Positions 51,427 through 60,830 of a DNA stretch of 64,000 nucleotides are shown in pieces. The position numbers and the translations under genes were made by a program. Source of the DNA: Chrysomallon squamiferum (taxonomy: Eukaryota; Mollusca; Gastropoda; Neomphalida; Peltospiridae). The DNA is taken from NCBI GenBank assembly GCA_012295275.1, contig CM022665.1, forward strand, positions 24,326,946 to 24,390,945. The letters run 5' to 3'. Numbering within the stretch: the stretch's first letter is position 1; every line of letters begins with the position of its first letter. The notes beneath the pieces are model-generated. The model saw nothing but the letters and a program-made list of their open reading frames with translations, did not search any database and had not been told where the DNA came from.

Positions 51427-51640
51427 CATTTATTAGTAGTAGTAGTACTCGTAGTGGTGGTAGAAGTAATAGTAGTAGTAGTAGTCGTAGTAATAATAAT
51501 AGCAGCAGCAGGAGTAGTAGTTATTGTTGTTTTAGCAGTATAGTTGTTGTTGCAGTTGCAGTAACTGTTGTTGTAGTTGTAGCACTAGCTGTAGTAGTAG
51601 TAGCTGGTGTTGTTGTAACAGCAATAGCAGTAGTAGAGAA
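51427..51640. repeat. GTA/GTT-type trinucleotide mosaic
   Basis: About 210 bases of mostly GTA, GTT and GCA triplets with substitutions. It keeps long frames open (Val-rich or Ser-rich) by virtue of the repeat alone. Confidence 0.9.
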
Positions 51641-51649
51641 TATTACGGA

Positions 51650-52080
51650 ATAATATGCAGGACATTTGAGCTGAAGTATTCGTCTGCAACGAAAATTGCT
51701 TAAGTAAAATGGCTAATCGTTTCCCACCTCTCTGTTTTTATTGCACGCCTCTGATTAATGTTTACACTAACTCGACTCAGTCGCATTACAAACTAACACT
51801 TCCATTTGATGATTATCACAACAAACCTTAACAGTCTTTCAGAATGCAGTATAAACGTTAGCAGATGGTTGTTCGACATACTTGTATGGTCAAACCAACA
51901 CGAATATTAAAAATACTTAAAATATACAAATCAGTCAGCATAAGCCGCCAATTGTAGAAGTATAAGCATTTAATATTACCCAAATGTCTAGTTTAATTTG
52001 GACATTCTGTTATAGGAAAACAATTAAGACTAATATATTTTAGTAATATTAATGATCGGCTCATTCATGTGAGGTTATTT
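51650..52080. other. low-repeat intergenic island
   Basis: Complex sequence with CTAATCG, CTGATTAAT and GATGATTATCA homeodomain/GATA-like words between microsatellites. No frame supported. Possibly regulatory for the neighbouring small genes. Confidence 0.3.
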
Positions 52081-52136
52081 TCTTTGCAGTTAAATGGTCT
52101 TTATTTATTTTTTATATATTAATTAATTAATTTATT

Positions 52137-52137
<1 letters not shown>

Positions 52138-52179
<42 letters not shown>

Positions 52180-52191
52180 GGTAGTAGTAGT
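52138..52191. repeat. (GTA)n/(GTG)n microsatellite
   Basis: GTA triplets interrupted by a short GTG run. Confidence 0.95.
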
Positions 52192-52265
52192 ATTTTATTT
52201 ATATTAATTAATTTAATTTATTTATTTATTATTAATCTGTATCTGTTTCTTCTTTATTTCTGATA

Positions 52266-52267
<2 letters not shown>

Positions 52268-52331
<64 letters not shown>
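52268..52331. repeat. (TC)n microsatellite, about 62 bases
   Basis: Uninterrupted TC dinucleotides. Confidence 0.97.
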
Positions 52332-52334
<3 letters not shown>

Positions 52335-52986
52335 TGATACTTTGGTGAATTATTATGATGAAAATAATAGTTTAGAATAGATTAGGTTTAATTTGTATCG
52401 ATATGAATAAAATAAATAGGTACTGGTGGTAATTTTTTACATCTCCAAATGAGACAGTATTCTAAAATTAATGTTCGCGTGCATACATATGCGTAGGCCT
52501 ATATATGCGTGCGAGCGTGTATGTTTGCGTGTCTGTGAGTGTGTAAAAGAGCGTCAACAAAAAAAAAAAAAATAAATAAATAAAACGATATCTTGTTGCT
52601 TTGTGAACAAAATTTAGATTTAATAGCATTGGCTTAGAAAGATGGACACACATCAGTTATAATATACTGATGAAATATTGGACATTGTCGGGTTTTTTTT
52701 GTTGTTGTTTTTGTTGTTGTTGTTGTTTTCTTTCTTCTTCTTTTTTTTATGAAAACAATTTAGCGATGTATTAGTCATTAGCTTGCAGTTTGTAGAATTT
52801 TTCTTTTTTCTTTCTTTCTTTATTGCTGCTATTATTATTTTTAACTTGTTGCACAGCTTCATTTTAACCGATTTATTTTAACACTACGAAAATAATGGTA
52901 ATCATAACAGTAACTCACTGTGATAATATTTATGAAGTTCAGTTAGGAGTTATTGCCCTTGCTTCTTTATTGCGTGAGATTTGTAC

Positions 52987-53047
52987 GCTGTTGATAATGA
53001 TGATGATGATAATAATAATAATAATTATAATAATATTATTATTATTA

Positions 53048-53086
<39 letters not shown>

Positions 53087-53090
53087 TTCA
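52987..53090. repeat. strand-switching (ATA)n/(ATT)n inverted repeat
   Basis: GATGATGATAATAATAATAA turns at about 53029-53033 into ATT triplets running to about 53084. The arms are complementary, so frames are Ile/Asn repeats on both strands. Confidence 0.85.
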
Positions 53091-53243
53091 ATGGGTCTGT
53101 CAGTATAGATTTATTAAAAGAATAAAGTAAGCAGGAAATCAAATACAGAAGAAAACAATAAATCTCAAATTACATGTAGTACGTTAATCAATTACTTAAC
53201 AATGATGATGATAATGATTCGTTTACTCTAAATTTACTATATG

Positions 53244-53966
53244 CAGGGGCGTATCTAGGGTGTGGAAGGTATAGCAATTGCCACTTGAAAGGGGCGCCAC
53301 TCAGCAGATTCTGAAGGAAAAAAAAGAAGTTTCTTCAAACATGTGATCTGCCATTAAGTCTTTTTATGTTAGTGAGAAGCACTAGGGACGCCAGATTGTT
53401 AAATTATTATGTAAAAACATAGTGCTTGTAATAATATTGTAATTTAGTCAAACATAGTAACCTATGAAATTTAATGTTCTTTTAAAACAAATCAACAGTG
53501 TAATTTTCATAGTTTGGTACCTCTGGCTAAAGTAGATTATTCTTTAATTTATGTTCTGGTACGTCTTTCTGCCTCACCTAAATATTTATGACTATATTTA
53601 ATACATAGTCTTAGATACATACTTGAATAAAAGTCTTATATAAAGTCTAAATAAAACCTTTATTTAATGAAGGGTGGTTGGATTTAGTTATTTTTCTTCT
53701 TAATCTCATCCTTATCACACATTTACCTCACAAATTAATTCCTCATTTCGCTTTCAATTTCACAAAGTTTTTTTAATTCTTCTTTTGTACGTTCTATATC
53801 CTACTACAGTACACTTTAGGTATATTTGAATAAAATTAAAATTTAAAAATAATATAACAATGTTACATAACCTGCAACGGATCGTAAGACTGTTTTACTG
53901 AAGTAATAATAGTGGCAAGTGAATATAATATAATAATAGTGGCAGATATATATATATACGCCCCTG
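53244..53966. mobile_element. non-autonomous hAT-superfamily transposon (723 bp)
   Basis: Terminal inverted repeats CAGGGGCGTATCTA (left, from 53244) and, read inward from the right end at 53966, CAGGGGCGTATATA match at 13 of 14 positions. The element is flanked by a perfect 8-base target-site duplication ACTATATG (53236-53243 and 53967-53974). An 8-base duplication with CAGGGGCG-type ends is the hAT signature. No open frame resembling a transposase is present, so it must have been mobilised in trans. Intact TIRs and duplication imply a fairly young insertion. Part of its 3' half also occurs at 49123-49207. Confidence 0.93.
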
Positions 53967-54428
53967 ACTATATGTACTATGCATTTCAAGTTCAGTAATA
54001 ACTAATTGAATTTTTAACATACGTGATTATTGCGAATACGATTTGTCTATAGACATAATTTACTTTTGAGTTATAAATGATTACTTTTAAATGATTAAAT
54101 GTAAAATTTTATCTCCCACCAAAATAATAATTACAAACTCAATTCCTGAATAAAATCTATCTAAATTTATATTTAGTCTGTGTTAACGTGTGTATATGTG
54201 TGTAACCTCCCAATATTCATACCAGCCAGTGTCATCCAGTTTAAAATAACAAAGTTGAAAGTTGGGTGCACACACTTTCATAGTCATTACCATATAACAC
54301 ACAATGAATTGGTAATGGAAGAATTAGGGAATTAAACGGAATACGATGTAAAGATTGTATTAATTCAATTTCGCCATCCTATCTCAGTTAATATATTCAT
54401 ATTACCCAAAATAATTAATAAAAGCACA

Positions 54429-54429
54429 C

Positions 54430-54466
<37 letters not shown>
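54429..54466. repeat. (TA)n microsatellite
   Basis: TA repeats with one interruption (TACATA). Confidence 0.95.
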
Positions 54467-54904
54467 GATATCCATGATCACATATAAAAGTGATGACAAT
54501 TTTTTATAATAAATAATCAAACCACGCTTTTATTAGTACACAGCCCATCAACATGTACGAGTGTTGGGTCTACGACTACTGGCACGCATGACGTAAACAG
54601 CGAGCACAGGCGTAGGTTTGTTTATTGTTATTTTCAAAGAAGAGTCAAACATTATTATGGTGTGAAACTTTCACTAAACTACTTACTGACAAACTGACGA
54701 AGAAAAGATACTATAAATGAATAGCTTTATTTAATAATAATAATAGTAATGAATAAATAATGAATAAATAAATAAACAAACAAATAAACAAACAAATAAT
54801 AATAATAATAATAATAATAAAAGTGCGAAAAAATAAACTTGTTTCAGCATTTATGTTTATTTTATTTATTTCCCTCTCCCGCTCACTCAGCGCACACAAA
54901 CACA

Positions 54905-54908
54905 CTCT

Positions 54909-54965
<57 letters not shown>

Positions 54966-55000
54966 ACACACATAGACACAAACAAACACACTCACACACA
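54905..55000. repeat. (AC)n microsatellite
   Basis: About 50 bases of uninterrupted AC from 54913, then imperfect ACAC/ACAA repeats. The Thr/His or Val/Cys frames through it are artefacts. Confidence 0.96.
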
Positions 55001-55499
55001 GATACAATTACTCTCATTCACTGTTTGTGTCTCATTATATCTTTCTCTGCTTCTACTTTTTCCTAACCTCTTTCTTCCCTTTCTATGTTTCATTCGTTCT
55101 TTCACTCTCGTTTTATCTCACTTTGTAACACATTCCTGCTTTCCCCTCTTTCTCAACCTTTCTTAACAAAAACCTTCATTAATAAAAATCCGTTTTTACA
55201 ACAAATACCCCAGACCGAAAGCTAGAACTTGTAGAAGTGCAGCAAACAAAAAAGTAAAATAATAATAATAAATTAAAATAATAAATAAATAAATAAATAA
55301 ATAAATAATAATAATACAATAAAAAATGATATAGAACGTCAACATTTCTACTCCTTTGTCTTCTGCTTCTTCTTCTTTTTAAAATTTGTTTAGCCCCAAA
55401 AATGATGTTCTCTCTAACCTGTCACTTTAACACAATATATCGATTCTTGTTTGAAGACAATACTGACTGTGCATCTAAATTTAATAACAGATAGAAGAA

Positions 55500-55850
55500 G
55501 TGCTAAACACATATGTTAAACGATTGCTGTGTTAATTATGCCTGTACCGGCAGTCTGCCTTGGGGGAGATATTAATCGGTCAAACAAAGGCGCGAAACAA
55601 CACTTCAGTTATCCAAATAAAAACACAGTAACGATCAAATGACATTTGGATTAACTATGCTAATCGCCACCATGAAAACGAAGAACAAAATAGCTTCCAT
55701 CAACATGTCAACAAGTTAACCTCATCTAAGTGGAACGTGTCCTAACAGAGCCAAAAAGTCAAATAATGTTTCCATAACTCAAACAATGGCGGAGGCAGAC
55801 ATGTCACGTTTTGAGTCTAGACTAGAAAATAAAAAATAAATATTTATTAG
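55500..55850 (+). promoter_or_regulatory. candidate upstream regulatory region of the 162-aa gene
   Basis: Low-repeat sequence just upstream of a TATA box, with GATATTAATCGGTC, ATTAACTATGCTAATCGCC and GGAGGCAGACATGTCACG words. It is much more complex than the flanking AATA arrays. The role is inferred from position. Confidence 0.4.
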
Positions 55851-55851
55851 C

Positions 55852-55859
55852 TATAAAAG
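55852..55859 (+). promoter_or_regulatory. TATA box of the 162-aa gene
   Basis: TATAAAAG, with an initiator-like GCAGTTCG about 30 bases downstream (55883-55890) and the ATG about 95 bases beyond that. Confidence 0.6.
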
Positions 55860-55982
55860 AGACCATCGTTATAAATTCAAATGCAGTTCGTCTCCCGATA
55901 TCAGCTAAATAGCATCAGAGCCTTTTATTGAAATATTCATTTTTGTGGGATATTACTTACTACCGAACTGTTCATTACAATT

Positions 55983-56471
55983 ATGAAGAGAAAAAACGAA
56001 ATCTGTGATTTTGAAGATGGTCTGATTGAAGATGACTTCGACATAAGACGGCATAAAAGACTGAGAGAAGAATTTCAGAAACCGGCTGAAGTTTTTCCAA
56101 AACTGGTTGATTATTCGTTCAGTGGAGATGAGGATGACGACGAGATCGATAGAAACGGACACGACATCACCGTTCCCTACATCCCGGGTTTGCTGGCACT
56201 GGACTTAAAAACGTCATTCAACTTCGTGGACAGATTACAGTGTGACTGTGGGAACTGTCACGGAAAAACGAAGACATCCAGTAAAAACAAAACAGGAGAA
56301 TTCAAGTTCCAGAAAAACGGAGATGAAGTCTGCGAAAACTCTTTTCATATTTTGAATGCAACGGCTTACGGCAAAGCAACAAAGAAAAGATATTTTCCTA
56401 AAGTTAAAATAGGATCGAGTATTTTTCGATGGTTCAAAAAGAAATCAAAGTCAGCCACATGTAGGAAATAG
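55983..56471 (+). CDS. novel cluster protein 2 (162 aa)
   Basis: Unrecognised intronless gene. The start is set by MKRK, shared with the 169-aa paralog down to the identical bases ATGAAGAGAAAA. Seen: an acidic/basic N-terminus; PKLVDYSFSGDEDDDE at residues 39-54; VPYIPGLLALDL at 64-75; a Cys cluster CDCGNC at 87-92; and a basic aromatic C-terminus VKIGSSIFRWFKKKSKSAT. There is no signal peptide or membrane span, and KRLR/KKK stretches suggest nuclear localisation. A TATAAAAG box lies 124 bases upstream and AATAAA at 56687-56692, so the transcript would be about 0.8 kb. Coding GC is higher than in the surroundings. It is followed at 56796 by a frame-conserved remnant of the 169-aa gene's 3' end. 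Function unknown. Confidence 0.8.
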   Translation: MKRKNEICDFEDGLIEDDFDIRRHKRLREEFQKPAEVFPKLVDYSFSGDEDDDEIDRNGHDITVPYIPGLLALDLKTSFNFVDRLQCDCGNCHGKTKTSSKNKTGEFKFQKNGDEVCENSFHILNATAYGKATKKRYFPKVKIGSSIFRWFKKKSKSATCRK

Positions 56472-56686
56472 CTGAGAAACGATACAAAAATCAAGAATGT
56501 TGTTTTTCATTAAACAAACAACAACATAAATTTCAAGTGTCTACAAATACTAGACATTTCAGCAACAGACATTTGCAGTTTCGAAATATTTCGTTAAATG
56601 AAAACGTCTGTATTAGTGCTATATGTATTTAGTGCTGTATATATACATGCAATACGTGTAATTAAAAAAAAAAAAGGTATCTTTTA

Positions 56687-56692
56687 AATAAA
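56687..56692 (+). terminator. polyadenylation signal of the 162-aa gene
   Basis: AATAAA 216 bases after the stop codon, the first canonical signal downstream. Confidence 0.55.
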
Positions 56693-56795
56693 ATGTATAT
56701 ACTGTCAGACATAGTTTTGTTTTTGTTTTCTATTTGTTTTAAACTAAAACTTTGTTTGAAAGCCATATTAAAAAACAAAAAAATTTCTCTCTCAC

Positions 56796-56906
56796 TTTAA
56801 CTTTTGAGACTTCGGAAGTTAAAACCTCCATTGAAAGCTTATGTTTCTAAAAATAACATTCGCCTTTGAATATAACACTATGATGTATTTTGCTATATCT
56901 TTTTAT
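56796..56906 (+). pseudogene. duplicated 3' end of the 169-aa gene (remnant or alternative exon)
   Basis: About 110 bases align with 58316-58427, the last coding bases, stop and start of the 3' UTR of the 169-aa gene, at roughly 80% by eye. GTTTCTAAAAAT and CATTCGCCTTTGAATAT are identical or nearly so. One base is missing near the left end. Right of that, the frame reads LRKLKPPLKAYVSKNNIRL then TGA, against LRKPKAPKEADVSKNDIRL then TGA. TTTCTCTCTCACTTTAACTTTTGAG just upstream resembles a splice acceptor, so an alternative terminal exon cannot be excluded; a dead duplicate is simpler. Confidence 0.8.
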
Positions 56907-56909
56907 CCC

Positions 56910-57650
56910 TCTTTTTGCAGTAAAACTACACTTTTAGAATACGTCTTTTGTTTGGAAACCTACAATCTGTATTAGTATTATTCACTGTTAGAATCTCACT
57001 TTCACCGTTTAATTAGGTTATGTAATTCCAGAACATAATACTTTTGTTTTCGAGAAACAAATCAATATTTATTTTATTCGAATAGAGAAATTTACAACAA
57101 CAAAAAAAAAAATTAAATTAAATTTAAACACAAAACATACACGCACGCCCGAATAAAAAAAATTAAACCTGAAGAAATTAAAATACGAAACAAAAAATCA
57201 AAACATCAGAAACAAACTCTTTCAGTATAAGTAATTGGTGTTTGCGAATTTACATGTTTGTATATAAGTTGGTTTTTTTAACATTATTATTCCAGTGCAT
57301 GCGTGTATTAGAAGTTAATTGCATTAAAAAATATATAAAATAAAAAAAAAAAAAATAAAAAAATAAATAAATAAATACAACATGAAAACACAACCAAAAT
57401 AACTAACTAGTTTTTCATGTTTAATCTACTACACATGCGCACAGTTTGAAATTGAAACAGAGATGATGAATGCTTAAAATAACTGTAATAGTTTTCGCAG
57501 TACTCAGTAAATCAGATTAATCGACACGTAGCAATATTAATTTAATAACATAAGATCTTTTATTAAGAGAATCAGACATAAAATGAAGATCGTTGATTAA
57601 TTATCGTCCTATTAATACCAAAGCGCTTGTCACCTAGGAGTAACGTCTTC
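56910..57650. other. intergenic spacer between the two paralogs
   Basis: AT-rich with poly-A (about 57096-57110, 57340-57360) and short AAAT runs. From 57480 it becomes more complex (CAGATTAATCGACACG, GTTGATTAATTATCG), perhaps the upstream region of the next gene. No gene seen. Confidence 0.5.
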
Positions 57651-57660
57651 TTCCAAAGAG

Positions 57661-57668
57661 ATATATAA
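57661..57668 (+). promoter_or_regulatory. TATA-like box of the 169-aa gene
   Basis: ATATATAA within GAGATATATAACCTG, with a start site expected about 30 bases on near ACTCCGACAGAAG. The ATG is about 215 bases downstream, leaving room for a long leader or a small 5' intron (TTCTTACAG and TTCTGTTGCAG are acceptor-like). Confidence 0.4.
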
Positions 57669-57880
57669 CCTGAAACTCCGACAGAAGTATTATACTTAAC
57701 GTGTACCCATCAAATACTGTTTATATTTTCTTACAGCTGAACATATATATATTTTTTCCATCAATAAGAGTACATTCAGCAGTGTTGCACTGTTTTTCAC
57801 TGTTTCAATTACCGACGTTTCTGTTGCAGATATAATAAGATTTCCATTACAAGTGAACAAATAGGAGACTTCACTTCACA

Positions 57881-58390
57881 ATGAAGAGAAAATGTATCAC
57901 CTGTCTTGACACAAACAGAGTAATCGAATACACCCAGCCGGCTGAGAAGAAACCGAAACCGGATTCACTGGTGACATTTCGAAAAGAATTCTTCCCGTTA
58001 GTTGATTATTCTTTCAGTGAAGACGACGACAGCAGTTCTGAGAAATCGCAGACAGAAGCTGGCAGAAGAAGGGGAAATGATTCCACGGATCTCTTCCGGT
58101 ATTCGATTCGACGTCGCACAGAGTCATTGCCTGTCGCCGATACAGGACAATCTGGCGCTCAGACACTGTGTTGTCGCTGTGTTGACAGCATGCGTAGTGT
58201 TGGTTTTGGGGCCAAACGCGACACGGAAAAAGCTGTCGCAAAACCAGAGAAGACCAAGTTTATGAACATATTTAGAAAACCATTCTTGAAGAAATTTAAA
58301 AAGGATAATGGTCTGTTTCGATTTTGTGGACTTCGCAAGCCAAAAGCTCCCAAAGAAGCTGACGTTTCTAAAAATGACATTCGCCTTTGA
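57881..58390 (+). CDS. novel cluster protein 3 (169 aa), paralog of the 162-aa protein
   Basis: Unrecognised intronless gene. It begins MKRK with the context CACAATGA. Seen: FFPLVDYSFSEDDDSSSE at residues 37-54, the same position as in the 162-aa protein; RRR and RRRT basic patches; a Cys cluster LCCRC at 96-100; and a Lys/Phe-rich stretch KFMNIFRKPFLKKFKK, then LFRFCGLRKPK and a NDIRL end. The DDDSSSE run is a good acidophilic-kinase (CK2-type) candidate. No signal peptide or membrane span. AATAAA lies at 58549-58554. It faces the minus-strand 391-aa gene tail to tail. Apart from the shared blocks, the middle diverges strongly, suggesting rapid evolution. Function unknown. Confidence 0.8.
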   Translation: MKRKCITCLDTNRVIEYTQPAEKKPKPDSLVTFRKEFFPLVDYSFSEDDDSSSEKSQTEAGRRRGNDSTDLFRYSIRRRTESLPVADTGQSGAQTLCCRCVDSMRSVGFGAKRDTEKAVAKPEKTKFMNIFRKPFLKKFKKDNGLFRFCGLRKPKAPKEADVSKNDIRL

Positions 58391-58548
58391 ATATGACACT
58401 GTGATGTATTTTATTATGTCTCTATATGACAGACATGTTTAAATGTGATATCTGTATCCGAAAAGTGATATTTGTGTAATATTTTATGCAGTAATCACTT
58501 CATCAGAGCAGTTTTGAATACACAGCAATAACATATTGAGACCATCAG

Positions 58549-58554
58549 AATAAA
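58549..58554 (+). terminator. polyadenylation signal of the 169-aa gene
   Basis: AATAAA 159 bases after the stop, followed by a T-rich stretch. Confidence 0.6.
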
Positions 58555-59366
58555 TTTTGCTTTATTTTGAGAAGTATTTTCTCTTTTTATATGTACATAT
58601 ATACGGATTTTATTCTACTGACAAAATTAATAAATGGCAAATTAAGTGCTTTTATTCTGTATAAAATAAATGTTTTGTATTTTGTGTTCGTTTCTGTAAA
58701 TATTATGTTTAATAAATTCGTGTACATTAATTTCATATTTTTTCTTTTTGTTTTTACTTTTTTCAATGCTTTTTTAAAAAAAAAGTAAATTTAAAACTTA
58801 GTGACGGCTTTACAAATAATGTGAATAAAATGTTACATTTGAATATTAATTTGAAGCTTGAAAAAAAGAGTAAGTGTTGCCTTGACCTGATAATGGTTTA
58901 TCTCTTGTCTTGCTTTTTTCTATATTTTGGTTTTAAATGTGGAAGTTAACTATTCCAGAGTTTAACAGAGAGTAAAGCATCGTATAGTGAGAACGAATGG
59001 AAAAAGTTAATTTATTCTCAGTATGTTGTGGGAGAATCGTATTTCCATAATTTTATCGCAGTTTTTTAAGATATCATTAACTGAAAATTTAAACTCTTTC
59101 CCGAGAAAGACGAAGAGTAGAACGTCTTTTTTTGTCCTGATTATTACCTCTGTTTTAAAAAAAAAAATTAATAAATTTCTTAATTTACTTGGTTGCGATA
59201 GTGTGTTTCTGATTTAATGTCCTGGTGTTTCTGCAGGTTGGTGAAACAGTCGATTTGAAAATCAAAACAAAAACAAATGGTAGAACGAATTAACTTCAAA
59301 ATAACTAAATAGTGGATAGAAAAGGAGCAAATAATAAATAAAAAACAAACAAGAATTGTTGAATAA
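58555..59366. other. convergent intergenic spacer
   Basis: AT-rich sequence between two convergent genes. The short plus-strand frames (58567-58788, 59023-59217) are low complexity and unsupported. Confidence 0.5.
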
Positions 59367-59372
59367 TTTATT
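59367..59372 (-). terminator. polyadenylation signal of the 391-aa gene
   Basis: AATAAA on the minus strand, 170 bases past the stop codon. Confidence 0.5.
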
Positions 59373-59541
59373 TAGAATATATTTACAATTAATTTAAAAG
59401 CACTTTTATGACAGGTTTTGTAATAGTGGGTGGATGGATATGTGTGTGTTTCTGAGTTTTTCATAAATGATTACTCAGAGATTCCTGAAAGTAGACTGTG
59501 TAATACATATAGTAAAATATACATCTACAGCACTAACAGGC

Positions 59542-60717
59542 TTATTCACAAACAATGCCTTTAACCATTGTTTTTATTCTGTTTTCATCTTCAATGTCTG
59601 AAATATACTTTGTTGCCTTCTTGTCTGACAGTTTTAACCAGCTTGAAATTCTGCTCTTTATGTTATCTTTTATTTTATTCTTCGTCATCTTATCTAAACT
59701 CTCCTGGAAAGAATGTCTTTCGTTATTTCTCCCGCATAACATCAGAAATTTTAGTCCATTGTTTTGTTTTGTTGAAACTTGCGTTTCTTCGCATACTTTA
59801 TGTTCGTTTATAGAGATAACGCCATTGAAACGAACTTGTTTTCGTTGTTTCCCTTGAGGCAGAACAACAGTACTGACCCGACAATGAATATCATCAAATC
59901 GGACATGCTTCTCTTGGCGTTTTCCATTTGCTTCACATGAACAGTTATTCAAATTTAAGCTATCTTCGCCGAAATATTCTTCTGAATGGTTGAAATGGTG
60001 AAGCCTCTTAGAGTCGTGCGCATGTTTTATATCATGGCTCTGTGGTATTATTGTTTCTATATGGTCGTAGATGTGGACTGCATCAAAATCACTAGAAGTC
60101 TGCTGGATATCGAAATACAGATCAATTCCAGAGTCTTCTGAACGTAATGTCTTCTTACTTGGATTTTCAGACGTATTCTTGGCGTCAGCATTATCATGCA
60201 GATTTCTAACATTCCTTTCTGTTTCGTCTGTTAACCTGTTTCTTTCTGTCTCACATTTATGCTGACGACGCATCTCGATAAGTTTTTGTCGACGAATGCT
60301 GATGTTACGAGAAAGAAAATACTCGTGAACGGCCAGCTGAAAGTCAACCCGATTCACACTCTGGCGTTGTCTGCAATCCTCCTCTCTTTGGAAAAAGTCG
60401 TTTTCGTTTTGTAAGTTCTCACAGTGGACCTCGTGTGACACGTCATTCTTGTCACTTTTCTCCCAAACAAAGGCTGTGTTAAGAACACACTGATCATGAT
60501 CGGATACCTCTTCATCCAAATTCCCAACATCTTCGACATCGCCGTCATTGCCAGACGAAGAAATATTTTCTAATACTTCTTCACATATTCCAGAATCCTC
60601 TGTTTCAACATCATCAATAACAGAAAATCGATAAAATTTGCCGTCGGTCCATTTTCCGTTAGCAGAATTTTTGCATAGATTTATCGGACTTAATTCTGTG
60701 CCAAATATTTCTTCCAT
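59542..60717 (-). CDS. novel cluster protein 4 (about 391 aa) with RVxF-like motifs
   Basis: Unrecognised intronless gene. The frame is open 31 codons further upstream but has no ATG there. The first ATG, at 60717, has a strong context (A at -3, G at +4), and a TATA-like ATAAATA lies about 110 bases upstream, so I start there. Numbering from this Met: FYRFSVIDD at 28-36; EDSGI twice (about 40-44 and 194-198); RVDF at 123-126; KHVRF at 270-274; KQVRF at 293-297; and near the end SRISSWLKLSDKKATK, similar to the C-terminal block of the 162-aa protein. RVxF sites are the classic protein phosphatase 1 docking motif; three in one protein is suggestive but not proof. Highly charged, no membrane span. 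Could be a diverged long member of the cluster family or an unrelated neighbour. Confidence 0.75.
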   Translation of the reverse strand: MEEIFGTELSPINLCKNSANGKWTDGKFYRFSVIDDVETEDSGICEEVLENISSSGNDGDVEDVGNLDEEVSDHDQCVLNTAFVWEKSDKNDVSHEVHCENLQNENDFFQREEDCRQRQSVNRVDFQLAVHEYFLSRNISIRRQKLIEMRRQHKCETERNRLTDETERNVRNLHDNADAKNTSENPSKKTLRSEDSGIDLYFDIQQTSSDFDAVHIYDHIETIIPQSHDIKHAHDSKRLHHFNHSEEYFGEDSLNLNNCSCEANGKRQEKHVRFDDIHCRVSTVVLPQGKQRKQVRFNGVISINEHKVCEETQVSTKQNNGLKFLMLCGRNNERHSFQESLDKMTKNKIKDNIKSRISSWLKLSDKKATKYISDIEDENRIKTMVKGIVCE

Positions 60718-60823
60718 ACTTATGATGTCTGTGAATCTTAAATTTAATAAACCCTGAAGCTTAGAGGAACAAACAATGTTGAGATATTTTTCTGTGAATG
60801 ACGCTTCCAAAGACTATGTTACG

Positions 60824-60830
60824 TATTTAT
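60824..60830 (-). promoter_or_regulatory. TATA-like box of the 391-aa gene
   Basis: ATAAATA on the minus strand, with an initiator-like GTCATTC about 30 bases downstream and the ATG about 80 bases after that. This placement supports the downstream ATG as the start. Confidence 0.35.

Noticed and set aside
51280-51653. Val-rich and Ser-rich ORFs of 87-91 aa
   Set aside because: Frames are kept open by the GTA/GTT triplet repeat only.
58014-58399. Three overlapping antisense ORFs across the 169-aa gene
   Set aside because: They overlap each other in different frames and the sense frame has a paralog, so the sense frame is the coding one.
60718-60810. Upstream extension of the 391-aa protein by 31 codons
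   Set aside because: It would need a TTG start; an in-frame TAG lies just before it and the downstream ATG has a strong context.
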